Below are positions 9,047 to 17,287 of a stretch of 64,000 bases of DNA, piece after piece (within the stretch, counting starts at the first letter, position 1; the number at the start of each line of letters is the position of its first letter). Below the pieces are notes generated by a model that did not search any database, was not told the DNA's origin, and saw nothing but the letters and a program-made list of their open reading frames with translations. Source of the DNA: Desulfovibrio desulfuricans (GTDB lineage Bacteria > Desulfobacterota > Desulfovibrionia > Desulfovibrionales > Desulfovibrionaceae); the NCBI RefSeq assembly GCF_024460775.1, contig NZ_JANFYZ010000002.1:94954-158953 (forward strand), read 5' to 3'. Position numbers and translations under genes: made by a program.

Positions 9047-9222
9047 TCTGTCAAAAATCTGTGCTGATCTGCGGCAATGCCCGTGCCTTGCAGGCCACCT
9101 TGCCCGCAGCGGAAAAAGCATGCACGGCACGATGGGCGGAGAACGTGGATGACAGGCCTCCTTACCGAGGCATCCCTGAACAGAGCGCAAGTCCACTGCG
9201 GAGGTGGAACGGTGTTTGGTGA
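9043..9222 (+). CDS. Possible small ORF coupled to nuoI stop
   Basis: A 59-codon frame opens with an ATG that overlaps the nuoI stop (ATGA) and has an AGGACGG-like site upstream. It ends just inside nuoJ, filling an otherwise unexplained 165-base gap in a tightly packed operon. The product would be soluble, with three cysteines in the first ~35 residues. No family recognised; it may simply be non-coding spacer. Confidence 0.25.
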   Translation: MICQKSVLICGNARALQATLPAAEKACTARWAENVDDRPPYRGIPEQSASPLRRWNGVW

Positions 9223-9799
9223 AATATTTTTTCTATACTGCGCCTTTGTCATAACCGTGTGCGGCGTGCTGGCTATCAGCCTGCGCAATCCCATTCACTG
9301 CGTGCTGTTGGTGCTGCTGCTGTTCTTCCACATGGCGGCGGTCTACCTGACCTTGCAGGCGGAATTTCTGGCAGCCATACAGATCATCGTCTATGCCGGG
9401 GCCATTTTGGTCATGTACCTCTTTGTGCTCTTTCTGGTGAACCTGCAACGCGAGTTGCGGCTGCCGGCCCTGACCCCAAAACCCATTGTGGGCTACGCGC
9501 TGGCCGCTGCCCTGTGCGGCGGCATGCTCTGGGGCGTGGCTGGCTTTGTACCGGGCGGCAAGGGCCAATGGCCCCTGGAAGCCCTGCGCGAGGTCACGCA
9601 CACCAAGGCCTTGAGCCGCGAGCTGTTCACCAACCATTTTCTTTCGCTGGAAATCGCGGGCGTGCTGCTGCTGGTGGCTCTGGTAGCTGCCCTGACCCTT
9701 GCGCGCAGGCAGCCGGTGTGCACACCCGCCCCGGCGCAGGCCGAAAACAAGGCCCGCCCCTGCGTGATCGGCAACAAAGACCAAGGAGGCGCGGCGTGA
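9212..9799 (+). CDS. nuoJ: NADH-quinone oxidoreductase subunit J
   Basis: A 195-residue membrane subunit with five predicted helices. The conserved helix AIQIIVYAGAILVMYLFVLFL, which carries the pi-bulge of helix 3 in complex I structures, is clear. The start is GTG 9212, 9 bases after GGAGG; the longer open frame from 9077 has no membrane character and is rejected. It ends in a GTGA overlap with nuoK. Confidence 0.93.
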   Translation: MFGEIFFLYCAFVITVCGVLAISLRNPIHCVLLVLLLFFHMAAVYLTLQAEFLAAIQIIVYAGAILVMYLFVLFLVNLQRELRLPALTPKPIVGYALAAALCGGMLWGVAGFVPGGKGQWPLEALREVTHTKALSRELFTNHFLSLEIAGVLLLVALVAALTLARRQPVCTPAPAQAENKARPCVIGNKDQGGAA

Positions 9800-10098
9800 T
9801 TCCCCTTTCCTGGTATATGGCGCTGGCAGCAGTGCTTTTTTGCATAGGCGTGGCCGGGTTTCTGACGCGCCGCAACATCATTGTGATGCTGCTCTCGCTT
9901 GAACTGATGCTCAACGGCGTCAACCTCAATCTGGTGGCCATGAGCTATTTCATGGACGCGCTGCGCGGGCAGGCTTTTACCATCTTTATCATCACCGTTG
10001 CCGCCTGCGAGGCCGCAGTGGGGCTTGGCATTGTCATCTGTCTGTTCCGTAGCCACAAAAGCGTGCGCAACGAAGACATAACAACGATGCGGGGGTAA
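9796..10098 (+). CDS. nuoK: NADH-quinone oxidoreductase subunit K
   Basis: A 100-residue, three-helix membrane subunit. It keeps the conserved acidic residues of the proton path (SLELMLNGVNLNLV and the AACEAAVGLG helix). It starts with GTG 9796, overlapping the nuoJ stop by four bases, with AAGGAGG upstream. Two bases separate it from nuoL. Confidence 0.95.
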   Translation: MIPLSWYMALAAVLFCIGVAGFLTRRNIIVMLLSLELMLNGVNLNLVAMSYFMDALRGQAFTIFIITVAACEAAVGLGIVICLFRSHKSVRNEDITTMRG

Positions 10099-10100
10099 AC

Positions 10101-12029
10101 ATGCCAATATATTTGCTGCTTATTCCTCTGTGTCCGTTGCTGGCCTTTGTGCTCACCCTGATCTGCGGCCGCCAATGGGGCGAGCGTGCCCACTGGCTGC
10201 CCATTGCGGCCATTGGCGTCTCACTTGTCTGCGCCTTGCTTGCCCTGCGGGATGTGCTGGCTGGAAATATCGTCAATGCCGATGTGCATACCTGGATAGC
10301 CTCCGGCAACCTGCGCGTGACCTTTGGCTTTCTGGTGGATCAGCTCACGGCTGTCATGCTGGTGGTGGTTACCAGCGTCAGCACCCTGGTTCACATTTAT
10401 TCCGTGGGCTACATGCGGGGTGAAAAAGGCTATTACCGCTTTTTCGCCTATCTTGGCCTGTTTTCCTTTTCCATGCTCATGCTGGTCATGGGCAACAACT
10501 TTTTACAGCTCTTTTTTGGCTGGGAGGCTGTGGGGCTTTCGTCCTACCTGCTCATCGGCTTTTATTATGAAAAGGATTCCGCTTCGGACGCGGGCAAAAA
10601 GGCCTTTATCGTCAACAGGTTTGGCGACTTTGGCTTCCTGCTCGGGCTGTTCTGCATCTTCACCATTTTTGGCAGCCTGCATTATGCGGATGTGTTGCCC
10701 CAGGCTGGAATGCTTGAGGGCATGACCTTTACCCTGTGCGGCTATACGGTCAGCGCGCCAACGCTTGTCTGCCTGCTGCTGTTCTGCGGCGCGGTGGGCA
10801 AGTCGGCCCAGCTTCCTTTGCATGTGTGGCTGCCTGACGCCATGGAAGGCCCCACCCCGGTGAGCGCGCTTATCCACGCGGCTACCATGGTGACGGCGGG
10901 CGTGTTTATGCTGGCGCGTTGCAATGCCCTGTTTGCCCTGTCGCCCACGGCGCTGGCGGTCATTACGGTAGTAGGCGCGGTCACAACGCTCTTTGCCGCC
11001 ACCATCGCGCTCACGCAGACCGACATCAAGAGGGTGGTGGCCTATTCGACCATCAGCCAACTGGCCTACATGTTCATTGCCTGCGGCGTGGGAGCCTACG
11101 GCGCTGGCGTGTTCCATCTGTTTACGCATGCCTTTTTCAAGGCATTGCTCTTCCTTGGCTGCGGTTCGGTGATTCTGGGCATGCACCACGAGCAGGACAT
11201 GCGCTCCATGGGCGGGCTTGGAAAGTACATGCCCATTACCAGCGCAACCTTTTTGCTGGCCTCGCTCTCCATTGCTGGCGTGCCGGGGTTGGCTGGCTTT
11301 TTCAGCAAGGATGAAATTCTGCTCATGGCCTTCAACGCGGGCACGTTCACGGGTTATCTGGCCTGGGGCGTGGGCGTGCTGGTGGCCTTTATGACGGCTT
11401 TTTACTCCTTCCGCCTGTATTTCAGCGTGTTCACGGGCCAGTTTCGGGGGACAGAGCATCAACGCGAGCATCTGCACGAATCGCCGCGCGTGGTCACTGT
11501 TCCCTTGCTGGTGCTGGCCGTGGGGGCCGTGGCCTCTGGTTGGCTGGGCATTCCGCATGTTCTGGGCGGCTCCAACCACTGGGCGGAGTTTCTCGCTCCG
11601 GTGACGGGGCACCCGCACGTGCATGTTTCGGGCGCTGTGGAGCTTGGGCTGATGGCTGTTTCCGTAGCTGCTGGCTTTGCGGGCATTGGCCTGGCCTGGC
11701 TCATGTATTGCCGCAGCCCGGAACTGCCGGGCAAGGTGGCGGGCGCTTTTCCCGGCCTGTACCAACTGTTTTCGCGCAAGTACTGGGTGGACGAAATCTA
11801 CGTGGCCTGTCTTGTGCGGCCCACGCTGTGGCTGGCGGATAACCTGCTGCTGGGCGTGGTGGACACGCGCGGTATTGAAGGCGTGGTCAACGGCGTGCCA
11901 CGCGCCATCGGCAGACTGTCCACAAGCCTGCGAAGGATTCAGGACGGGCAGGTGGCTCACTATCTGACATGGCTGGCCGGGGGCGCGGCAGCGCTTTTGC
12001 TGGTATTGCAACTGGGCTTTTTTTCCTAA
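10101..12029 (+). CDS. nuoL: NADH-quinone oxidoreductase subunit L
   Basis: A 642-residue antiporter-like subunit at the distal end of the membrane arm, with about 16 predicted helices and the long C-terminal lateral helix region. Recognisable motifs are FFGWEAVGLSSYLLIGF, the proton-channel segment LPLHVWLPDAMEGPTPVSAL and DIKRVVAYSTISQLAYM. Length matches the family (~610-650). It follows nuoK directly and precedes nuoM by 18 bases. Confidence 0.96.
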   Translation: MPIYLLLIPLCPLLAFVLTLICGRQWGERAHWLPIAAIGVSLVCALLALRDVLAGNIVNADVHTWIASGNLRVTFGFLVDQLTAVMLVVVTSVSTLVHIYSVGYMRGEKGYYRFFAYLGLFSFSMLMLVMGNNFLQLFFGWEAVGLSSYLLIGFYYEKDSASDAGKKAFIVNRFGDFGFLLGLFCIFTIFGSLHYADVLPQAGMLEGMTFTLCGYTVSAPTLVCLLLFCGAVGKSAQLPLHVWLPDAMEGPTPVSALIHAATMVTAGVFMLARCNALFALSPTALAVITVVGAVTTLFAATIALTQTDIKRVVAYSTISQLAYMFIACGVGAYGAGVFHLFTHAFFKALLFLGCGSVILGMHHEQDMRSMGGLGKYMPITSATFLLASLSIAGVPGLAGFFSKDEILLMAFNAGTFTGYLAWGVGVLVAFMTAFYSFRLYFSVFTGQFRGTEHQREHLHESPRVVTVPLLVLAVGAVASGWLGIPHVLGGSNHWAEFLAPVTGHPHVHVSGAVELGLMAVSVAAGFAGIGLAWLMYCRSPELPGKVAGAFPGLYQLFSRKYWVDEIYVACLVRPTLWLADNLLLGVVDTRGIEGVVNGVPRAIGRLSTSLRRIQDGQVAHYLTWLAGGAAALLLVLQLGFFS

Positions 12030-12047
12030 CAACGGCGGGGAGATCGC

Positions 12048-13541
12048 ATGTCTGTACCTGTTCTTTCCTTGCTCATCTTTGTGCCTCTGGCGGGTGGGCT
12101 TTCCCTGCTGGCTGTTGCGCGCCGCAACGAAGAAACCATCAAGCTGGGCGCGCTTGCCGTATGCCTGCTTGAGCTGTGCCTGAGCTTTGTGGCCCTGGGC
12201 CGCTTTGATAAAAGCCTGTGGCAGATGCAACTGGTGGAAAACTGCGCGTGGATTGAGAGCCTGAACATCAATTACGCTCTGGGCGTGGACGGCATAAGCG
12301 TGCTGTTTCTGCCGCTGACGGCCCTCATAACCCTGATGGGCGTGGCGGTGTCGTACAAAAGTATCAAGGTCAAGGCCAAGGAGTTTTTCATCAGCCTGCT
12401 GCTGCTTGAAAGCGCCATGGTGGGCGTGTTTTGCGCCACCGACCTCATGCTGTTTTACATTTTCTGGGAAGCCATGCTCATTCCCATGTTCCTGCTCATC
12501 GGCGTGTGGGGCGGGCCTCGCCGCATTTACGCCACGGTGAAGTTCTTTCTGTACACCCTGCTGGGCAGTTTGCTGATGCTGCTGGGCATCATCCTGCTGT
12601 ACCTCAAGGGCGGGCATACCTTCGACATCATGGCGCTGGCGCGCAACGACTTTGATCCCCGGCTGCAACTGCTGCTGTTCTGGGCCTTTTTTGCCGCCTT
12701 TGCGGTCAAGGTGCCCATGTGGCCCGTGCACACGTGGCTGCCAGACGCGCATACCGAAGCGCCCACGGCGGCCTCGGTCATTCTGGCTGGCGTGCTGATC
12801 AAAATGGGGGCATACGGCTTTTTGCGCTTCTCGCTGCCGCTGTTTCCCTATGCCGCATGGGTGCTGCTCAAGCCCATGCTGGTGCTTTCCGTCATCGCCA
12901 TTGTCTATGGCGCGCTGGTTTGCCTCGCGCAGACGGACGTCAAGCGGCTGATCGCCTACAGTTCCGTCAGCCACATGGGCTTTGTGACTCTGGGGCTTTT
13001 TGCGCTGACCCAAAAGGGCGTGGAAGGTTCCATTTTGCAGATGATCAACCACGGCATAGTGACGGGTGCGCTTTTTCTGGGCGTGGGCATGCTCTATGAC
13101 CGCACCCATACGCGCGAGATCAAGGTCTACGGCGGGCTGGCCTCGGTCATGCCCGTGCTGGCAGGCTTTTTTATGGTCTTTACCCTCGCGGCGGTGGGTT
13201 TGCCCGGCACCAACGGTTTTGTGGGTGAATTCCTGATTCTGCTCGGCGGTTTTGAACGCGCGCCCTGGGCCGCGGTGGTGGCGTCTTCCGGCCTGATACT
13301 GGGCGCGTGGTACATGCTCTGGCTGTATCAGCGCGTGTTTTTCCGTCAGGTGTCAGAAACCGTGCGCGGTCTGGTTGGGGAAAAGCTTGATGGGCGCGAG
13401 ATAGCCATTTTGCTGACCATGAGCCTGCTTATACTGGGCATCGGCATCTTCCCCAACGTGCTGCTGGAATACATGCACGTAACGGTGGAACATCTGGTGG
13501 CAGATACCCAGCAGGCCTTTGCGTTTTTTGCCGCAAACTAG
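12048..13541 (+). CDS. nuoM: NADH-quinone oxidoreductase subunit M
   Basis: A 497-residue antiporter-like proton-translocating subunit with about 14 predicted helices. Hallmarks are FWEAMLIPMFLLIG, the lysine- and histidine-containing PVHTWLPDAHTEAPTAASV motif and TDVKRLIAYSSVSHMGF. GGGGAG lies ahead of ATG 12048. A 121-base gap with short stem-loop-forming repeats separates it from nuoN. Confidence 0.96.
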   Translation: MSVPVLSLLIFVPLAGGLSLLAVARRNEETIKLGALAVCLLELCLSFVALGRFDKSLWQMQLVENCAWIESLNINYALGVDGISVLFLPLTALITLMGVAVSYKSIKVKAKEFFISLLLLESAMVGVFCATDLMLFYIFWEAMLIPMFLLIGVWGGPRRIYATVKFFLYTLLGSLLMLLGIILLYLKGGHTFDIMALARNDFDPRLQLLLFWAFFAAFAVKVPMWPVHTWLPDAHTEAPTAASVILAGVLIKMGAYGFLRFSLPLFPYAAWVLLKPMLVLSVIAIVYGALVCLAQTDVKRLIAYSSVSHMGFVTLGLFALTQKGVEGSILQMINHGIVTGALFLGVGMLYDRTHTREIKVYGGLASVMPVLAGFFMVFTLAAVGLPGTNGFVGEFLILLGGFERAPWAAVVASSGLILGAWYMLWLYQRVFFRQVSETVRGLVGEKLDGREIAILLTMSLLILGIGIFPNVLLEYMHVTVEHLVADTQQAFAFFAAN

Positions 13542-13662
13542 AAAGAGTTCCGGCCCGCTCACAGGAATAAATGTTTGCGTCCCCGCCACAGGCCAGCGCT
13601 TTGCCCATACAGCTGGCGGTCAACGTGCCTTGCGGCACAAGGGCAACACCATAGGAGCTATC

Positions 13663-15171
13663 ATGACAGCCATATCCGTAGCGCCTCTTTCGGCCCTGCC
13701 ATTGCTGAAAGAACTTCCGGCCCTGCTGCCGGAACTGACGCTCTTGGTCACGGCCATTGGCCTGCTGTGCGCCGACATGTTTTTTCCAAGAGCGCGGGCT
13801 TTTCTGCAATGGCTGACTGTCGTTGGTGCAATAACAGCTTTTACAGCAATTGTAGCAGTTTCTGCAGGCGGCGGGAGTGTTTCTTTTGACGGAATGTTCC
13901 GCGCTGACGGTTTTGGAGCGCTCTTTAAAGCCATTTGCGTAGTAGCACTTGCTTTTACGGCGTTAATGAGCGAAAGTTTTTTTTCACATGCCCAAATGCG
14001 TCAGGGCGAATATTACTGCCTTGCAGTATGTTCAACACTGGGCATGTGCGTAATGGCCTCGGCTGGTGATCTCATTGTGCTCTATCTGGGGCTTGAGCTC
14101 ATGGCCCTGCCCATTTACGCGATGGCGGCCCTGCGCACTGGCGATCCGCGCAGCAGCGAATCGGCCATCAAATATTTTTTGATGGGCAGTTTCGCTTCGG
14201 CTCTTTTGCTTTTTGGCATGTCCCTGTTGTACGGGCTTACCGGGCATACCGAGCTTGCGCAGATCGCTGCGGCACTGCCTGTTGCCGCAACCGGGCAGAC
14301 CTTGCCCGCCCTGGTAGTTGCTTTGGCGCTCATGCTGGCAGGCATGGGGTTCAAGGTAGCTGCCGCGCCCTTCCACGTGTGGGTGCCTGATGTGTATGAA
14401 GGCGCGCCCACAACCGTGACCGCCTTTATGTCTGTGGCGGCCAAAACGGCCAGTTTCGCCGTGCTTGCGCGCGTACTGGTCATGGCCTTGCCGCAACTGG
14501 GCGCTCAGTGGAGCGGGGCGTTGGCCTTGATGGCCGCATTGACAATGCTTCTGGGCAATATCGCTGCCGTAATGCAGACAAGCCTTAAACGCATGCTGGC
14601 GTACTCGGCCATAGCTCACGCGGGTTATGCCCTCTTGGGGCTTGCCGCGTGCACAGCCGACGGCCTGCGCGCCACGGCGGCGTATTTGACCATTTACCTG
14701 TGCATGAACATGGGAGCCTTTGCCATCATGGGCTACCTTGCCGTGTACGGGAAAAAACAGGGAAATAATCCTCTGGCTGATGCGGGTGAAGACCTGGATG
14801 ATTACTCGGGCCTTGCCGCACGACATCCGGCCCTTGCTGCAGCCATGCTGGTTTTTCTTTTTTCCCTGACGGGCATTCCGCCGACTGCGGGCTTTATGGG
14901 CAAATTCATGCTCTTTAAAGAAGCCTTTTCGGCAGGGTATACGGTAACGGTGCTTGTGGCTGTGATCAGCAGCACCATTTCCGCCTGGTATTATCTTGGA
15001 GTGGCACGACGCATGTACATGCAGGAGGCCCCGGCAAATCACCCCGCACCCATACAGGCAGCTTTGGGCGGTGCGGGCGTGAGGGCTGTACTTCTGTGCT
15101 GTCTGACAGGTGTGGTGTTGTGGGGCGTGTTCCCGCAGACGCTGCTTTCGTGGGTGCATGTGTTTTTTTAG
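13663..15171 (+). CDS. nuoN: NADH-quinone oxidoreductase subunit N
   Basis: A 502-residue antiporter-like subunit adjacent to NuoK in the membrane arm. Motifs include YLGLELMALPIYAMAA, PFHVWVPDVYEGAPTTVTAF and SLKRMLAYSAIAHAGYALLG. TAGGAG precedes ATG 13663; the open frame back to 13519 is polar and rejected. Bases about 13790-14030 show unusually AT-rich codon choice (many ACA, GCA, GTA, TTA) compared with the rest of the operon. Last gene of the nuo run; no obvious terminator follows. Confidence 0.95.
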   Translation: MTAISVAPLSALPLLKELPALLPELTLLVTAIGLLCADMFFPRARAFLQWLTVVGAITAFTAIVAVSAGGGSVSFDGMFRADGFGALFKAICVVALAFTALMSESFFSHAQMRQGEYYCLAVCSTLGMCVMASAGDLIVLYLGLELMALPIYAMAALRTGDPRSSESAIKYFLMGSFASALLLFGMSLLYGLTGHTELAQIAAALPVAATGQTLPALVVALALMLAGMGFKVAAAPFHVWVPDVYEGAPTTVTAFMSVAAKTASFAVLARVLVMALPQLGAQWSGALALMAALTMLLGNIAAVMQTSLKRMLAYSAIAHAGYALLGLAACTADGLRATAAYLTIYLCMNMGAFAIMGYLAVYGKKQGNNPLADAGEDLDDYSGLAARHPALAAAMLVFLFSLTGIPPTAGFMGKFMLFKEAFSAGYTVTVLVAVISSTISAWYYLGVARRMYMQEAPANHPAPIQAALGGAGVRAVLLCCLTGVVLWGVFPQTLLSWVHVFF

Positions 15172-15245
15172 GAAGCCGCCTCAACGGGCTGCTTTCAGGC
15201 TTTATTATCCGTTCGCTTGAGCGACGTTGATCGGGAGGAGTTGGA

Positions 15246-16379
15246 ATGAGAAACAAGTGGGTACTTTTCGGCGTGGTGGCTTCACTTCTGGTGTTGACCG
15301 CCAGTGTCGCCCTTGCCGCTGACGGCAGTGTGCTTGCCAATGCCATCGCCAAACAGGTGGAAACGGCCCCCAATACCATCAATATGCAGGCTGAACCCGG
15401 CTATCTCGGCATCCCCGGCGGCCCCAAGGTCAACATGATTCTGGCCTTTGGCTGGGCCCTGTGGGTGGGCTGGATTTTCTCCACCGTGGGCGCTTTTGGC
15501 GGCGTTATGGCTGGCGTGGGCCACATGACCGTGCATGGCCTTGGCGCGTATGCCAAATCTTTTGGCAAGACGCCCCTTAACAAGTCCGTCACCGACTCCG
15601 TGCGCGCCTCCAACCAGATGCTCGCCGGTCTTTCCGCTGTTATCAGCACGTTCAGCTACTACCGCATGAAGCGCCTTGTGCTGCCCCTGGGCTTCGCCCT
15701 TGGCCTCGGCTCCATCGTGGGCGCTTTCAGTGCTGTTTCGCTGACTGCCGGCAAGCTGAACTTCTCGTCCTACCAGGGCTATTTTGGTCTTTTCGTGCTG
15801 TTGCTGGGCCTGTACCTGATGTGGGAAACCTCCCCCGCCGGTCAGCGTTCCAAGGCCAAAGCCAAGGAAGCCGCCAAGGCTTTTGAAGCTGCCGCCAAGG
15901 CCAAGGGCGAAGGCGTTGCTGCCCCCACGGGCGTGAAGCTCATCAAGTTCACCTTCACCACCTGCCAGTTCACCTTCTGCGGCGTGGAATTCTCTTTCAA
16001 TCCCCTGCTGCCCTTCTGCGGCGGCGTGGTTATCGCCAGCATCGCGGCCTTCCTGGGCGTGGGCGGCGGCTTCCTGCTGGTGCCTTTCATCACCAGCGTG
16101 ACCCAGCTCCCCATGTACCTGGCTGCCGGTACCTCCGCTCTGGCCGTGCTGCTCAGCATGATCACCGGCATCACCACCCTCATGCTGCACGGCGCGCTGG
16201 TGGACTGGAATCTGGTTGGTCTTGAACTGGCCGGTATTGCTGTTGGTTCCATCGTTGGCCCCTACACCTCGCGTTTCTTCTCCGATATCTGGTTGAAGCG
16301 CCTGTTCATCGTGCTGGCCCTGTACGTTGGTACCGACTACATCCTGCGCGGCTTCTTCAACATCAAGATGTTCGGCTAG
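15246..16379 (+). CDS. TauE/SafE family sulfite or sulfonate exporter
   Basis: A 377-residue integral membrane protein with an N-terminal hydrophobic leader ending near ALA (residue ~24) and about eight further helices in two TauE/SafE repeats. The repeats are separated by a cytoplasmic, Lys/Ala-rich linker near residues 195-225. The second repeat has the family glycine motif GVGGGFLLVPFI near residue 270. GGAGG precedes ATG 15246. Codon choice is very uniform (CTG, GGC, AAG, GCC), as in highly expressed genes. Likely exports or imports a sulfur oxyanion or sulfonate; the substrate cannot be told from sequence. It is followed by its own hairpin terminator. Confidence 0.88.
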   Translation: MRNKWVLFGVVASLLVLTASVALAADGSVLANAIAKQVETAPNTINMQAEPGYLGIPGGPKVNMILAFGWALWVGWIFSTVGAFGGVMAGVGHMTVHGLGAYAKSFGKTPLNKSVTDSVRASNQMLAGLSAVISTFSYYRMKRLVLPLGFALGLGSIVGAFSAVSLTAGKLNFSSYQGYFGLFVLLLGLYLMWETSPAGQRSKAKAKEAAKAFEAAAKAKGEGVAAPTGVKLIKFTFTTCQFTFCGVEFSFNPLLPFCGGVVIASIAAFLGVGGGFLLVPFITSVTQLPMYLAAGTSALAVLLSMITGITTLMLHGALVDWNLVGLELAGIAVGSIVGPYTSRFFSDIWLKRLFIVLALYVGTDYILRGFFNIKMFG

Positions 16380-16417
16380 TATTTCCGGCTATGTCCGGAA
16401 CATGCTGAAAACATGAA

Positions 16418-16466
16418 AAACACTGCATCCCCCTGGCCTGCCCGCGGGGATGCAGTGTTTCCTTTT
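16418..16466 (+). terminator. Rho-independent terminator after TauE gene
   Basis: Perfect 15-bp stem (AAACACTGCATCCCC at 16418-16432 pairing with 16446-16460) with a 13-base loop, followed by CCTTTTT. It lies 40 bases after the TauE stop codon. Confidence 0.9.
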
Positions 16467-16540
16467 TACGACAGAATGGTAATCTGCCCGTGCGCAAGGG
16501 CGTAGAATCGCCCCGGCGCGAAATACGGAGCCTCTGAGAT

Positions 16541-17152
16541 ATGGAACAACTTCTGGTCTGGCTTGATCCTTTTTTTGTGCTGCCGTACCGCATGGTGCCG
16601 CAGCCCGAGGCGGCCTACTTTTTGGGAACAGCAGTTCTTGCGCTGGTGGCGGGCCTCATAGGCATTGCCACCCTGCGCATGGCCCAGCGCATGCACCGCA
16701 AGCGCCTGAAAAAATTGCAGGATGACATGCGGCACTACCATGAACTGAGCGAATCTGCCTTGCAGAACTCCGGCAAGGAAGCCTTCAAGGCCGTGAACCG
16801 CCAGGGGCATGAGGCTTTTGGCTATTATTTTTCGCTTAGCAACGCCCTGTTTGTGGCTTCGCTGTGGCCTGTTCCCATCATGCTTGCCTGGATGCAGTTG
16901 CGCTTTGGCACAATCAGCCCGGAGCTGCCTTTTTCTTTGCCGCTCTTTGGCAATCAGCCGAGCATGGTCTTCTGGTTCATTCTTTTTTATATACCGCTGC
17001 GGATGTTCAGCACCAAGACCATCACGCGCTGGCAGTTGCGCAGCGGGGCGGCCCCGCTGGAAACCCAGACCGTAAACAGCACCGAGGCCAATGCCGGAGC
17101 AGAACTCCAGGCCCAGCCGCAAGCACAGGCCCACAAGGTGGACGCTCCCTAG
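16541..17152 (+). CDS. Small membrane protein with EMC3/DUF106 (Oxa1-superfamily)-like layout
   Basis: A 203-residue protein of unassigned function. It shows one membrane helix at about residues 24-44, then a strongly basic amphipathic/coiled-coil stretch (about 48-90), then two helices at about 100-120 and 140-158, and a polar Gln/Ala-rich tail. This helix, cytoplasmic coiled coil, helix, helix order is that of the EMC3/TMCO1/DUF106 branch of the Oxa1/YidC insertase superfamily. The match is by layout, not by a confirmed motif. It follows the TauE gene by about 160 bases on the same strand but beyond a terminator, and ends before a strong bidirectional terminator. Confidence 0.6.
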   Translation: MEQLLVWLDPFFVLPYRMVPQPEAAYFLGTAVLALVAGLIGIATLRMAQRMHRKRLKKLQDDMRHYHELSESALQNSGKEAFKAVNRQGHEAFGYYFSLSNALFVASLWPVPIMLAWMQLRFGTISPELPFSLPLFGNQPSMVFWFILFYIPLRMFSTKTITRWQLRSGAAPLETQTVNSTEANAGAELQAQPQAQAHKVDAP

Positions 17153-17215
17153 TCGGATATGTTCCGAGATCCTGCGCCGGGAGCAATCCCCACGCGGCAT
17201 TGATCTGGCTGGTCA

Positions 17216-17261
17216 ATGCAGAAGGCCCCGCATCAAATAAGGATAGCGGGGCCTTCTGCAT
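17216..17261. terminator. Bidirectional hairpin terminator
   Basis: Perfect 16-bp inverted repeat (ATGCAGAAGGCCCCGC at 17216-17231 and its complement at 17246-17261) with a 14-base loop. It sits between the convergent membrane-protein gene (+) and OYE-family gene (-). Confidence 0.85.
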
Positions 17262-17287
17262 TTAAGCGTGTGGCTGTGGAATCAGCC

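Noticed and set aside
9077..9211. 45-residue N-terminal extension of nuoJ
   Set aside because: It is polar and basic and unlike any NuoJ. GTG 9212 has a well-placed GGAGG.
10503..13109. 868-codon minus-strand open frame opposite nuoL/nuoM
   Set aside because: His/Gln-rich low-complexity composition, as expected for the reverse complement of membrane-protein codons. nuoL and nuoM are certain.
13569..13652. 27-codon frame between nuoM and nuoN
   Set aside because: Weak ribosome site and no conserved feature. More likely spacer with small stem-loops.
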